Shown piece after piece: positions 1 to 7,397 of a stretch of DNA of 36,196 bases. Each line of letters starts with the position of its first letter. Positions within the stretch are counted from its first letter, which is position 1. The stretch spans positions 8,224-44,419 of the forward strand of contig JAOZTH010000002.1 in NCBI GenBank assembly GCA_029939245.1, in the 5' to 3' direction. The notes under the pieces are model-generated. The model did not search any database. It was given only the letters and a program-made list of their open reading frames with translations, and had not been told where the DNA came from. Origin of the DNA: Arcobacteraceae bacterium (GTDB taxonomy: Bacteria > Campylobacterota > Campylobacteria > Campylobacterales > Arcobacteraceae). A program made the position numbers and the translations under genes.

Positions 1-1
1 T

Positions 2-505
2 GATATGTTTGTGGCATTATATACCGACCATATACCTATAAAAGATGTGCCAAAGAGTATCAAAAAAGAGCGTATCAAAAACTTTTTGTGCCAATTGTCC
101 CAAAAATTAGACGGCAAATATGACAGCATAGCAGTGCTAGGACTAAACCCACACAGCGGAGATGGTGGAGCTATAGGTAGCGAAGATATAGTCATAGCTC
201 ATGCTATAGAGGAGTCAAACAGACAGCTAGCACGAGAGCTTTTCGCAGGTCCCGTGGTGCCAGATGTGGCTTTTACATATCATAGCAGACAAAACTACAA
301 GCTATTTGTAGCGATCTATCACGACCAAGGTTTAGCACCGCTTAAGGCACTTTACTTTGATGAGGTTATCAATATATCTTTGGGCGATAAAATATCACGA
401 GCTAGTGTGGGGCATGGCACGGCATATGATATAGCATACAAAAACAGCGACCGCCTTTCAAACACTAGCTATATAAATAGTATCAAATATCTTGTAGATA
501 GCTAA
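2..505 (+). CDS. pdxA: 4-hydroxythreonine-4-phosphate dehydrogenase PdxA, C-terminal part
   Basis: PdxA oxidises 4-phosphohydroxy-L-threonine in the DXP-dependent pyridoxal 5'-phosphate pathway in the cytoplasm. Only the C-terminal ~168 residues are here; the frame is open to the window edge, so the gene starts upstream and the first in-frame ATG at position 5 is not its start. Family blocks seen are GLNPHSGDGGAIGSED, then AIYHDQGLAPLKAL, which carries the metal- and substrate-binding histidine and aspartate, then the C-terminal glycine and histidine-containing block SVGHGTAYDIA. The reading frame runs 23 nt into the 3' end of the convergent bioD gene, so the two transcripts are antisense at their ends and no terminator separates them. 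In this phylum pdxA usually follows pdxJ, which I would expect just outside the window. Confidence 0.93.
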   Translation, partial: DMFVALYTDHIPIKDVPKSIKKERIKNFLCQLSQKLDGKYDSIAVLGLNPHSGDGGAIGSEDIVIAHAIEESNRQLARELFAGPVVPDVAFTYHSRQNYKLFVAIYHDQGLAPLKALYFDEVINISLGDKISRASVGHGTAYDIAYKNSDRLSNTSYINSIKYLVDS

Positions 506-1106
506 TAGTGCCAAAATATTTGTCATAAAATGGCTTTGTGATTTTAGCAAACTGATCCTTGTCTGCATATAGATTGACTAGCCATCTGTGGTCTATGTCA
601 TAACTTTGTAGACAATCAAGGCTTAGCAAAGTGTCGCTTATGCATCCTAGATAGGATGGTGCTATGAGGAGAGCTTCGAAACTGTCAAAATAATCTTGAA
701 AATATTTGATGATATCTATCATAAATATATCATCTTTTATAGGTGTCTTTAGTCCGCCGGCACCCTCTACTAAAACTATATCGTGTCTCTCTAGTAGCTT
801 GTCTGTTTTGTGCAAAAGCCACGAGATATCTATATCTATGTTTCGTCTGTTTGCTACTATAGGGGCAGATGGCAGGGCAAATCTATATCCAGATATATCC
901 TCTATAGTTAAGTTGTCGCCATATAACTTGTGGAGTAGCTTGAGTATATCACTAGCATCGCCACTATGTGCCACTACTCCTGTCTCTATGGGCTTGAAGT
1001 ATGCTACTTTTAAACCATCGTCAAAATATCTTTGTATCAATATCTCACATGCTTTTGTCTTGCCTATGTCTGTGTTGGTCGCTGTGACAAACTGGACTTT
1101 AGAGAT
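483..1106 (-). CDS. bioD: Dethiobiotin synthetase BioD, non-standard start codon
   Basis: BioD closes the ureido ring of dethiobiotin from 7,8-diaminopelargonate, CO2 and ATP. The P-loop reads VTATNTDIGKTKA, followed by YFKPIETGV and VLVEGAGGLKTPI, all typical of the family. The first ATG/GTG/TTG in this frame is the TTG at 1040, which lies downstream of the P-loop and would delete the ATP site. Upstream to the in-frame stop at 1130-1128 there is no ATG, GTG or TTG. Candidate starts are ATC at 1106, used here, which gives a family-like N-terminus and overlaps the end of ispA, or ATA at 1115, which has a GAAAGG 8 nt before it. It is the last gene of the ferredoxin-panD-ybaB-ispA-bioD unit and is probably translationally coupled. 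Identity is secure; the start is not. Confidence 0.88.
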   Translation of the reverse strand: MSKVQFVTATNTDIGKTKACEILIQRYFDDGLKVAYFKPIETGVVAHSGDASDILKLLHKLYGDNLTIEDISGYRFALPSAPIVANRRNIDIDISWLLHKTDKLLERHDIVLVEGAGGLKTPIKDDIFMIDIIKYFQDYFDSFEALLIAPSYLGCISDTLLSLDCLQSYDIDHRWLVNLYADKDQFAKITKPFYDKYFGTISYLQDI

Positions 1107-1974
1107 GGTGTCTATGTAGATAACCTTTCAAAAGATTGTTCAAACCATCTTTTAGGTTTGGTTCTAATATATCTAGCTTTGATATGATTTTGTCTGCCAA
1201 TTTGTCTGCTTCGTCTATAGCGCCGTCTAGTCCCATCAGTGAGACGAAACTGTTTTTAAACTCGTCTTTGTTGGTAGATTTGCCGGCCTTTTTGTCGTCC
1301 AAAGTTATATCTAGTATATCGTCTTGTATTTGAAACAATAGCCCAATATCTAGTCCAATGTTGTGCAAAGTTTGTGTCGCACAATCGTCTAGCTCACATA
1401 TCATGGCACCTATCTTTAGGCTACTAGCTATGAGTTTGGCAGTTTTGTTTGTGTGTAGGAGTTTTAGCTCATCTATACTCAAGGTTTTGTTTTCAAAATA
1501 TATATCAACCGCTTGTCCTATTATCATACCGCTTATACCGCCATCGAGGCTGAGTTGTTTTATGATATTTATCTTGGTGCGGTCAGCTAGAGAGCTATCG
1601 GCTATGAGAAAAAAGCTGTGAGTATTTAAAGCATCGCCTACTAGCACTGCTGTAGCTTCATCGTAAGTCTCGTGCAAAGTCTCCACTCCTCTGCGAAAAC
1701 TGGCATCGTCCATAGATGGCAAGTCATCGTGGATGAGCGAATAGGTATGAAATATCTCTATACCTAAAGCAACAGCTAAACTATTTTGTAGCAGTAGTGG
1801 GTTTAAACTTTGCACCACCGATAGCATAAGCATAGGGCGAAAACGTTTGGCACCAGCTTTGGTCATGGTCTGCAAAGCTATATCAAAAGTAGGATGGACA
1901 GTCTCTATGCTAGGAGCATTTGCTTGCAAATATGACTCAAACTTGTCCAAAAGTTTGCTGTGGTTGTGTCTCAT
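1099..1974 (-). CDS. ispA: Farnesyl/geranyl diphosphate synthase (short-chain polyprenyl synthase)
   Basis: This enzyme condenses isopentenyl diphosphate with allylic diphosphates to make C15 (possibly C20) prenyl chains for quinones and undecaprenyl phosphate. Both aspartate-rich motifs are present: LIHDDLPSMDD, with the DDx4D spacing typical of bacterial IspA, followed by RRG, and FQIQDDILDITLDDKKAGKST near the C-terminus. The length of 291 residues is normal. The start ATG overlaps the ybaB stop (ATGA), and the 3' end overlaps the presumed start of bioD. Its substrates come from the MEP pathway, whose IspDF enzyme is encoded at 9489. Product chain length cannot be fixed from the sequence alone. 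Confidence 0.93.
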   Translation of the reverse strand: MRHNHSKLLDKFESYLQANAPSIETVHPTFDIALQTMTKAGAKRFRPMLMLSVVQSLNPLLLQNSLAVALGIEIFHTYSLIHDDLPSMDDASFRRGVETLHETYDEATAVLVGDALNTHSFFLIADSSLADRTKINIIKQLSLDGGISGMIIGQAVDIYFENKTLSIDELKLLHTNKTAKLIASSLKIGAMICELDDCATQTLHNIGLDIGLLFQIQDDILDITLDDKKAGKSTNKDEFKNSFVSLMGLDGAIDEADKLADKIISKLDILEPNLKDGLNNLLKGYLHRHHL

Positions 1975-2270
1975 TTTTGTTTGGTCATCTGGTTAAACAT
2001 ATTTATAGATTGGGTTTGTTTGTTGGTGTCGGCTTGTTTTAAGACATCGTTGATGACACTTATTAGAAATATCTTTAGACTATCTTTGTCAATTAGAAGT
2101 TCATCGTCTATGTTTAGTTCGATTATATCGTTGTTGCCGTTTATGCTGATATCTACTAGCCCACCACCAGCAGATGCTTTGAAAACTTGATCTGCCACTA
2201 TCTCTTTGTTGTTGTCTGCTATTTGCTGAAATTTTTCAAATATCCCGCTCAAGTCTTGACCGTCAAACAT
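1971..2270 (-). CDS. ybaB: YbaB/EbfC-family nucleoid-associated protein
   Basis: This is a 99-residue member of the YbaB/EbfC family, small dimeric DNA-binding proteins associated with the nucleoid. It has the usual order: an N-terminal helix, then a central segment containing [18 protein letters not shown], which matches the family core (A-x-AGGG-V-x-V-x-x-x-G), then a C-terminal helix with conserved acidic residues. The start overlaps the end of panD by 8 nt and the stop overlaps the ispA ATG, so it is translated within the operon. In most bacteria ybaB sits beside dnaX and recR; here it is in a cofactor operon. The specific role is inferred from the family. Confidence 0.85.
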   Translation of the reverse strand: MFDGQDLSGIFEKFQQIADNNKEIVADQVFKASAGGGLVDISINGNNDIIELNIDDELLIDKDSLKIFLISVINDVLKQADTNKQTQSINMFNQMTKQK

Positions 2271-2646
2271 ATATGCCTCCTGTTAGCTCATCTGCCGACC
2301 CTACTACACAGTTGTTTTCATCTACTTGTAGCACCACTGGTTTATAATCTTTTAGCTCATCTTTGCTAAACGAAGCATATGCTATGATGATAACTCTATC
2401 GCCTACTTGCACTAGCCGTGAGGCGGCTCCGTTTATACATATATCTTTTGAGCCTTTGTCGCCTTTTATCACATATGTAGTAAATCGCTCTCCGTTGTTT
2501 ATGTTGACTATCTCTACCTTTTGACCCTCTGTGAGCTGTGCTTTGTTTAGTAGCTCTTCATCTATAGTCACAGACCCAATATATTGTAAGTTTGCATCTG
2601 TTACTACTGCTCTGTGTATCTTGCTATATAGCATATCTATATTCAT
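2263..2646 (-). CDS. panD: Aspartate 1-decarboxylase PanD
   Basis: PanD converts L-aspartate to beta-alanine for pantothenate and CoA synthesis. It is made as an inactive proenzyme that cleaves itself between Gly and Ser to form a pyruvoyl group. Here the cleavage pair is Gly24-Ser25 in QYIGSVTID, preceded by the lysine of YSKIHRA (Lys9) that binds substrate. [20 protein letters not shown] and the later Tyr-containing segment complete the fold. The length of 127 residues is normal. The gene follows the ferredoxin-like gene with a 4 nt gap and overlaps ybaB. CoaD, a later step in CoA synthesis, is encoded at 18476. Confidence 0.95.
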   Translation of the reverse strand: MNIDMLYSKIHRAVVTDANLQYIGSVTIDEELLNKAQLTEGQKVEIVNINNGERFTTYVIKGDKGSKDICINGAASRLVQVGDRVIIIAYASFSKDELKDYKPVVLQVDENNCVVGSADELTGGIYV

Positions 2647-2650
2647 GGCA

Positions 2651-3004
2651 CTATAGCTCCACAGGCTCGCCCCAAAACTCTGGGTCTATAAGATACTCGA
2701 CTACTGGTTTTTTGCCGATGATATGCTGGTCTATAATCTTGTCTATCTTCTCTTTGGTAAGCTTCACATACATATAGTGTCCAGGTTCGACCATCATCAC
2801 AGGTCCCAGCTGGCATCGCCCTAGACAACTTGTCCGTATAGGTTGCACTGGTCCCATGATACCTTTTTGCATAAGTGTTTGTGCCATATGGCTGAACAGT
2901 TCGGCAGTGTCGTCATCGACACATGATGGCTTGGGCATATTGGGTGGTGAACTTTGTTCACATTTAAATATATAAAATATCGGTTGTGGGATAGTAGTAT
3001 CCAT
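2651..3004 (-). CDS. Thioredoxin-like [2Fe-2S] ferredoxin domain protein
   Basis: A 117-residue protein resembling the thioredoxin-fold [2Fe-2S] ferredoxins related to the NuoE subunit and Shethna-type proteins. Cysteines at positions 15 and 28 ([19 protein letters not shown]), followed by [17 protein letters not shown] with a CxxxC pair, supply four candidate cluster ligands. The second block is the family's hallmark (C-x3-C-x2-GP). It opens the five-gene operon with panD, ybaB, ispA and bioD. An AAGGA lies 6 nt before the ATG, and a promoter sits at 3033-3055. A redox partner is not apparent; in this setting it may serve biotin or other Fe-S-dependent reactions, but that is only inference. 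Confidence 0.8.
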   Translation of the reverse strand: MDTTIPQPIFYIFKCEQSSPPNMPKPSCVDDDTAELFSHMAQTLMQKGIMGPVQPIRTSCLGRCQLGPVMMVEPGHYMYVKLTKEKIDKIIDQHIIGKKPVVEYLIDPEFWGEPVEL

Positions 3005-3032
3005 GATTTATCCTTTTTTTGTTTGTGGCGAA

Positions 3033-3055
3033 ATAATACCAAATAAAACTTAATT
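3033..3055 (-). promoter_or_regulatory. Promoter of the ferredoxin-panD-ybaB-ispA-bioD operon
   Basis: On the minus strand AAG is followed by exactly 10 nt (TTTTATTTGG) and then the -10 box TATTAT at 3038-3033. It follows the arrangement shared by seven other sites in the window. The start of transcription would fall about 20 nt before the first ATG. Confidence 0.7.
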
Positions 3056-3071
3056 TTAATACGATATAATA
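3053..3071 (+). promoter_or_regulatory. Promoter of the TIGR02757 gene, shared 19-nt core
   Basis: The -10 box TATAAT lies at 3065-3070 inside ATTTTAATACGATATAATA. The same 19 nt occur upstream of glyQ on the minus strand (13545-13563). It lies back to back with the ferredoxin-operon promoter. The predicted transcript start near 3077 leaves a very short leader. Confidence 0.65.
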
Positions 3072-3098
3072 AAAAAAAGGAAAATTATCAAAGATATA

Positions 3099-3815
3099 TT
3101 GGACAAATATGCCACACAAAGGGATAGTAAATATGAATTATCATACGATAAGCCAGACCCACTTATGGTTGCTTGTAGATACAACTGCGAATATATTTCA
3201 CTTGTTTGTGCTCTGTTTGCATATGGCAAGGCGACTCAAATAGTGAAGTTTTTGGATAGTTTGGATTTTGATATTTTAGACAAAGATGAGCCAACTATCA
3301 CCAAATGTTTACAAAAAAGTTATTATAGATTTCAAAATTCACAAGATATTATAACTTTGTTTGTGGTGCTATCACAGATGAAAAAAACTTTATCGTTAAA
3401 CAAACTATTTACAGAAAATTTTGCTAAAACTGGCGATATTATAGATAGTATCCAGTATCTTATAAAAATTATCAAGTCCTATACCGCCTATAGTTCTCGT
3501 GGGTTTGAGTTCCTTGTAGGTAGCTCTACATCAAAAACTAGTGCCTACAAAAGATGGAACCTATTTTTGCGATGGATGGTGCGATATGATAATCTTGATA
3601 TGGGTTTGTGGAGAGGGCTTGACAAAAAGCACCTACTCATGCCACTTGATACACATACATTTAACATAGGCAAAAAACTAAAGCTAATACAAACAAATAC
3701 ACCCAACCAAAAAGCAGTGTATGAGCTGACCTATGCTTTGCGAAAGTTTGACTCAAGCGACCCAGTGAAATACGACTTTGCATTGTATAGATTGGGTCAA
3801 GAGGGTGTTTCATGA
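3099..3815 (+). CDS. TIGR02757 (DUF2400) family protein, HhH-GPD glycosylase-like
   Basis: A 238-residue protein recognised as the conserved hypothetical family TIGR02757, found in Campylobacterota, Bacteroidota and others. The family blocks are an N-terminal RDSKYELSYDKPDPLMVA, then KRWNLFLRWMVRYDNLDMGLW (residues 151-171) and PLDTHTFNIGKKL (182-194). The last block looks like the catalytic Asp region of helix-hairpin-helix DNA glycosylases (endonuclease III has VDTHIFRV). The start is uncertain: the TTG at 3099 is used here, but AAGG at 3077-3080 is about 18 nt away. ATC at 3087 would sit at normal spacing and gives a family-like IKDILDKY start. The stop codon overlaps the ATG of the next gene. 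Cellular function is unknown. Confidence 0.82.
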   Translation: MDKYATQRDSKYELSYDKPDPLMVACRYNCEYISLVCALFAYGKATQIVKFLDSLDFDILDKDEPTITKCLQKSYYRFQNSQDIITLFVVLSQMKKTLSLNKLFTENFAKTGDIIDSIQYLIKIIKSYTAYSSRGFEFLVGSSTSKTSAYKRWNLFLRWMVRYDNLDMGLWRGLDKKHLLMPLDTHTFNIGKKLKLIQTNTPNQKAVYELTYALRKFDSSDPVKYDFALYRLGQEGVS

Positions 3816-4174
3816 GCTTCACACAAGAGAAGCTAAATCGTATCAAATATATACGAGTGCTTGAAAAGTTTCTTAACTCCACCGTGTCAATGTTAAAAGC
3901 CGAGCAGTTTGATATAGAGAAGTTCAAACAAAAAGTAGATAGCCACTATGCCATAGTCTGTGCTGTGGAGGCAAGCAGACTTGACAAAGCATCACATGTA
4001 AAGTTGCTAGAGTATGTCAACATGTGTTTAAGCCGATGTGATAGCCACACAGACGGCGATGACTTTGAAGAGAGCAAAACAGCTTTGCTAAAGCTGGCTA
4101 ATCTGAAGCAAAAAGCAGAAAAACTTTTAAACTACAAAAAAGCCAAACACAGCAAAGAAAAGTTTAAACCCTAA
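3812..4174 (+). CDS. Hypothetical protein coupled to the TIGR02757 gene
   Basis: I do not recognise this 120-residue protein. It has no signal peptide or membrane segment, is predicted to be mostly helical, and is charged, with a strongly basic C-terminus (NYKKAKHSKEKFKP). The ATG overlaps the TGA of the upstream gene (ATGA), so the two are translationally coupled and probably act together. The 3' end overlaps the convergent CAP lipoprotein gene by 4 nt. If the upstream protein is a DNA-repair enzyme, a basic helical partner would fit, but nothing in the sequence shows this directly. Confidence 0.7.
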   Translation: MSFTQEKLNRIKYIRVLEKFLNSTVSMLKAEQFDIEKFKQKVDSHYAIVCAVEASRLDKASHVKLLEYVNMCLSRCDSHTDGDDFEESKTALLKLANLKQKAEKLLNYKKAKHSKEKFKP

Positions 4175-5169
4175 GGTATATCTACTATCTTTACCCAGTA
4201 TTTATGAGTTGCGCCTTGAACTGTGACAGTCACATTGTATTTGTCTCCATCGTTGTATGTAACGCTGCTAGGCATGGTCCAAACTATAGAGTTGTCGCCA
4301 TAGCTATATCCACTACCACTTCTCATGACGATAGTTGGAGTTATGAAGACATCTCCTTTTTTTATAGTAACTACAGCATCCTTGAAGTTTGCTAGAGATT
4401 TACTAAACGACCATCTTATATTACCCCAGTTTGTGAACTGTTTTGGAAAATACCCTGCACTAGGCCAAGCTATAAAAGCTGGCTGTGAGGCAGATGCTAC
4501 AGAACCAGATGTCCCAAATACATATAGCGAATCACCCAATCTGCCAGGATCGCTCCATGTGGCACCGTGACCCATGGTTTTTGCTTGAGTGTGTAGTATC
4601 CATCGTCTGTGTCCTACTGCGAAGTTGCTATCTCCTGGGTCCACAATATAGCCATCTATCGCATGAGTATTGACTCGTCCTAGATAAATATTTGAATGAC
4701 TAGCACCATCATAACCATCGCTTGAGTAGCATTTGTCACTTGTGGTCGGTTGGTGAGTTAGCTTGCTGTTTGCTGACATTATTAGTGCCGCTTTGTGGGC
4801 TTTTTGATTGTACTCTGCTTTAAACTCCACATTGCCATCTAGTCCTACCATCTTGCGATAATAATTGATACGATTTAGAGTGTTTTTCTGTATCTCATAT
4901 GTAAGCTTACCAGGGTCACAGTTGTTAGCATTGGTTCTAACTGGGTAGTCGGCATCATTGGCACTTTTGTTGTAAAAGTTGTTGTAAAAGTTTATAACCG
5001 AACCTCTATCCAGATTATTCAAAGCTGGTGGTGTATCACCTACTATATCACTATAGCCATGACTGGCAACAGAGCTACTGCTACCTCCACTACTAGAATC
5101 GCCACTGCTTCCACTACCACAACCTATCATAAATAGTATCGCTACCAATCCTATAAAAATATTTTTCAT
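4171..5169 (-). CDS. Secreted lipoprotein with CAP/SCP domain
   Basis: A 332-residue exported lipoprotein. The N-terminus is a lipoprotein signal, MKNIFIGLVAILFMIGC, with the acylated cysteine at position 17, followed by a Gly/Ser-rich linker to about residue 36. A CAP domain (cysteine-rich secretory proteins, antigen 5, PR-1) follows from about residue 85. It contains LNRINYYRKMVGL, a His-containing block around LTHQPTT, and GHRRWILHTQAKTMGHGATW, a bacterial CAP signature. The C-terminal ~90 residues look like a beta-rich extension. The ATG has a good AAGGAG. The gene is monocistronic with its own -10 box. Bacterial CAP proteins are poorly understood; the ligand is unknown. Confidence 0.85.
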   Translation of the reverse strand: MKNIFIGLVAILFMIGCGSGSSGDSSSGGSSSSVASHGYSDIVGDTPPALNNLDRGSVINFYNNFYNKSANDADYPVRTNANNCDPGKLTYEIQKNTLNRINYYRKMVGLDGNVEFKAEYNQKAHKAALIMSANSKLTHQPTTSDKCYSSDGYDGASHSNIYLGRVNTHAIDGYIVDPGDSNFAVGHRRWILHTQAKTMGHGATWSDPGRLGDSLYVFGTSGSVASASQPAFIAWPSAGYFPKQFTNWGNIRWSFSKSLANFKDAVVTIKKGDVFITPTIVMRSGSGYSYGDNSIVWTMPSSVTYNDGDKYNVTVTVQGATHKYWVKIVDIP

Positions 5170-5186
5170 AATATCTCCTTTTTTGT

Positions 5187-5215
5187 ATTATACCATAATA
5201 TTTTATGTTTTTCCC
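5187..5215 (-). promoter_or_regulatory. Promoter of the CAP lipoprotein gene
   Basis: The minus strand has GGTATAAT, with the -10 box at 5192-5187, about 18 nt before the ATG, and an AT-rich stretch upstream. The AAG element common elsewhere in the window is not clear here. Confidence 0.55.
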
Positions 5216-5222
5216 ACAAATT

Positions 5223-5984
5223 TCAAAATTTAGCTAAATTTAGCTCAAGTTTTTGATTTAAGGCAAATTTTTTGATATCTTGTTTTGCTACTACACACCC
5301 TATTTTATTGACTTCGTAGTCTATATCTGTGATAGTGGCTTGTAGCTTTGGATTTTCATAAGTTTTGCTGTCTTTTATGATCTTGCCGTCATCCAGCACT
5401 ATAAATCTATCACAAATATGCTGTATCTGTGCAAAATTGTGCGATATAAATATAGTCGTAGAGCCAAACTGGTCATGCATAGTTTTGATACTATCTATGA
5501 GCTTGGTTTTTATAACTTTGTGTAGATTGTTGAGTGGTTCATCTAGTAGTAGCACGGTTGGTTTCCTCATAAATGCCCTACACAAAGCCACTCGCTGGAG
5601 TTGCCCTCCGCTTAAACTTCTAGTGTCTGTCTCTTTTAGGTGAGATATATCTGCCATATCCAGTAGCTTGTCGCACATGGCTTCATCTTTTTTGATATAT
5701 AGCAAGTTTTGTCTCACTGTCATATTTGGAAACACAGCACCATCTTGGGGCATATATCCTATGCCTCTTTTTTGAGGTGGCACAAATGTTTTGTCATCTT
5801 GCCATATATTGCCACCATAAACTATACGGCTATCACTTGTCGCCAAACCTGCTATAGCACGGACTAGTGTCGTCTTGCCACTGCCACTATCGCCACCTAT
5901 GGCTACTAGCTGTTTGTCTGCTATGGTTATATCTAGCTTTAGACAAAACTGCTTTTGCTGTTTGTTTATGTTTAGCTGTAGCAT
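5223..5984 (-). CDS. ABC transporter ATP-binding protein, ModC-like
   Basis: A 253-residue ABC ATPase. Walker A is GDSGSGKTT (about 31-39), the Q-loop lies in GYMPQDGAVFPNMTVRQN, the signature is LSGGQLQRVALCRAFMRKP, Walker B is VLLLDEPLNNL and the switch histidine is in FISHNF. The IGYMPQ...VFPNMTV pattern and short length resemble the molybdate ATPase ModC, and related sulfate or iron importers are possible. The C-terminal tail (from ~200) is too short for a full ModC regulatory domain. No permease or binding protein is adjacent, so it must pair with proteins encoded elsewhere or has another role. It overlaps the upstream deaminase gene by 13 nt, so the two share a transcript. Confidence 0.75.
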   Translation of the reverse strand: MLQLNINKQQKQFCLKLDITIADKQLVAIGGDSGSGKTTLVRAIAGLATSDSRIVYGGNIWQDDKTFVPPQKRGIGYMPQDGAVFPNMTVRQNLLYIKKDEAMCDKLLDMADISHLKETDTRSLSGGQLQRVALCRAFMRKPTVLLLDEPLNNLHKVIKTKLIDSIKTMHDQFGSTTIFISHNFAQIQHICDRFIVLDDGKIIKDSKTYENPKLQATITDIDYEVNKIGCVVAKQDIKKFALNQKLELNLAKF

Positions 5985-7204
5985 AGTTTGCCCTGTATAA
6001 ATACTTGGTTTATATGTTTTTTGTCAAGCAATACAGACAACGCTAGATTTTCTGGGGTAGGTTTGTCTATAAGTGTCAGCGATACTATGTCGGCTGTTTT
6101 GCCGGCTACTAGCTCCCCTGTGTTTAGATGCAAGCTCACGGCTCCGCCTTTGGTCGCCATATATAGCAACCGAAAAGCCAGACGATTTATCTCTATATAT
6201 GGATGCAAAAAAAGAGCAGTTTTAAGCTCATCAAACATATCCAGACTATCGTTTGAGCTTAGCCCATCGGTGCCTATGGCGATATCTTTGAAGCTATCTA
6301 TATCAAAAGTTTTTGAACCCAAAAATCTGTTTGACTTAGCACAATGGATTATCGAGCCGTCTTGCAGAGCGATAGTCTCTTTGTGTTTTTTGCTAGCATA
6401 ACAGCAGTGAGTATATGATATATGAGCTATATCATCAAAAGAGTTTAAAAATTTTTTTGCTTTTGATACAGGCTGGGTTTGACCTAAAAACTTAGCAAAA
6501 AACTCTTTCATACCACCTAAACCATTTTTGAGCCACTTTTTTTCGTGAATTGACTCCATAAAATGTGTCTGCACTGCGAGGTTTTTTTCTCTAGCGAAGC
6601 TCAAAACCTTTTTTATAAGTAGTGGATGTGTAGCATACGGACTATGCACGGCTACTGCTGGTGTGATGTTTGGCAACTCAATAATTTGTTGAATTTTAAC
6701 TTGAAAGTTTGCGAAATTTTCTTCTACTTGGTCTATAGATGAACCTATAACCTCTACAAAACAGACGGAGTTTATAGGACTATTTGAGAGCGAAACTGTG
6801 TCAAGTCCATATGAACTAACTGCTCCTACAGAGGTAGTGCCACTGCTTAGCATATCGTTTAGCTGTCGGTCTATCAAGCTTTTGTCTGCTTTTTGTAGTA
6901 GGTTGTCGCGGTGTATCAAGACACTAGAGAGCCACTTCATAAAGTCGCCATATGCCAAAGTGTTTGTATTTGCTCCAAACTCTAGGTGGGTGTGTGTATT
7001 TATAAGTCCGGGTATCAACACAGAGTTTATGCCCATATATTCAAACTTTTGGTCTGGATATAACCTGTCTGTGTCCTGTTTTTTGCCTACAGCTACGATA
7101 GTTTTGTTAAAAATTATAAAGCCATCTTTTATGATATTTAGTCCATCGTCACAGACTACAATCCAATCAGCCCACAAGTATCTAAGAGACACTACAACTT
7201 CCAT
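5972..7204 (-). CDS. Aminodeoxyfutalosine deaminase-type amidohydrolase
   Basis: A 410-residue metal-dependent hydrolase of the amidohydrolase superfamily, close in type to the MtaD/SsnA-like enzymes of Campylobacterota that deaminate aminodeoxyfutalosine in the futalosine pathway of menaquinone synthesis. Zinc ligands are His71 and His73 in NTHTHLEF, the later histidines around VQTHFMESIHE and SYTHCC, and the aspartate of GTDGLSSNDSLD. The C-terminal LVAGKTADIVSL closes the small beta domain typical of these enzymes. It sits between a small ORF and an ABC ATPase and overlaps both. Substrate assignment is inferred from phylum and family; a guanine or methylthioadenosine deaminase is the main alternative. 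Confidence 0.8.
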   Translation of the reverse strand: MEVVVSLRYLWADWIVVCDDGLNIIKDGFIIFNKTIVAVGKKQDTDRLYPDQKFEYMGINSVLIPGLINTHTHLEFGANTNTLAYGDFMKWLSSVLIHRDNLLQKADKSLIDRQLNDMLSSGTTSVGAVSSYGLDTVSLSNSPINSVCFVEVIGSSIDQVEENFANFQVKIQQIIELPNITPAVAVHSPYATHPLLIKKVLSFAREKNLAVQTHFMESIHEKKWLKNGLGGMKEFFAKFLGQTQPVSKAKKFLNSFDDIAHISYTHCCYASKKHKETIALQDGSIIHCAKSNRFLGSKTFDIDSFKDIAIGTDGLSSNDSLDMFDELKTALFLHPYIEINRLAFRLLYMATKGGAVSLHLNTGELVAGKTADIVSLTLIDKPTPENLALSVLLDKKHINQVFIQGKLCYS

Positions 7205-7388
7205 CGTGTGTAGTATCGTCTATCGATTTGAACTTTTTTATAGTGTCCTCTAGGAGTTTGCTTTTTTTGATAAGTGGCAACATCAAAGCGTTTTTGCTAG
7301 TTAATGACAAGCTTTGGTCGGCTACTAGGTTCATAATATCGGTTTTGATATCAAGTTGAAGTTTGGTTAGTGTCTGTGTGTGCTTCAA
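7182..7388 (-). CDS. Small hypothetical protein
   Basis: A 68-residue ORF that I do not recognise. It begins at a TTG just after the stop of the upstream coiled-coil gene and runs 23 nt into the deaminase gene, the packing expected of an operon member. The predicted protein is helical (TLTKLQLDIKTDIMNLVADQ, then LIKKSKLLEDTIKKFKSIDD), with no membrane segment. There is no Shine-Dalgarno before the TTG, and an internal ATG (MNLVADQ) is another possible start. Codon choice looks like that of neighbouring genes. It may be a real small protein or a spurious frame in the 193-nt spacer. Confidence 0.4.
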   Translation of the reverse strand: MKHTQTLTKLQLDIKTDIMNLVADQSLSLTSKNALMLPLIKKSKLLEDTIKKFKSIDDTTHDGSCSVS

Positions 7389-7397
7389 GCTAGATAA

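Noticed and set aside
706-1119. 137-codon plus-strand frame opposite bioD
   Set aside because: It lies antisense to a well-conserved gene and has no ribosome-binding site or family motifs; the bioD motifs explain the region.
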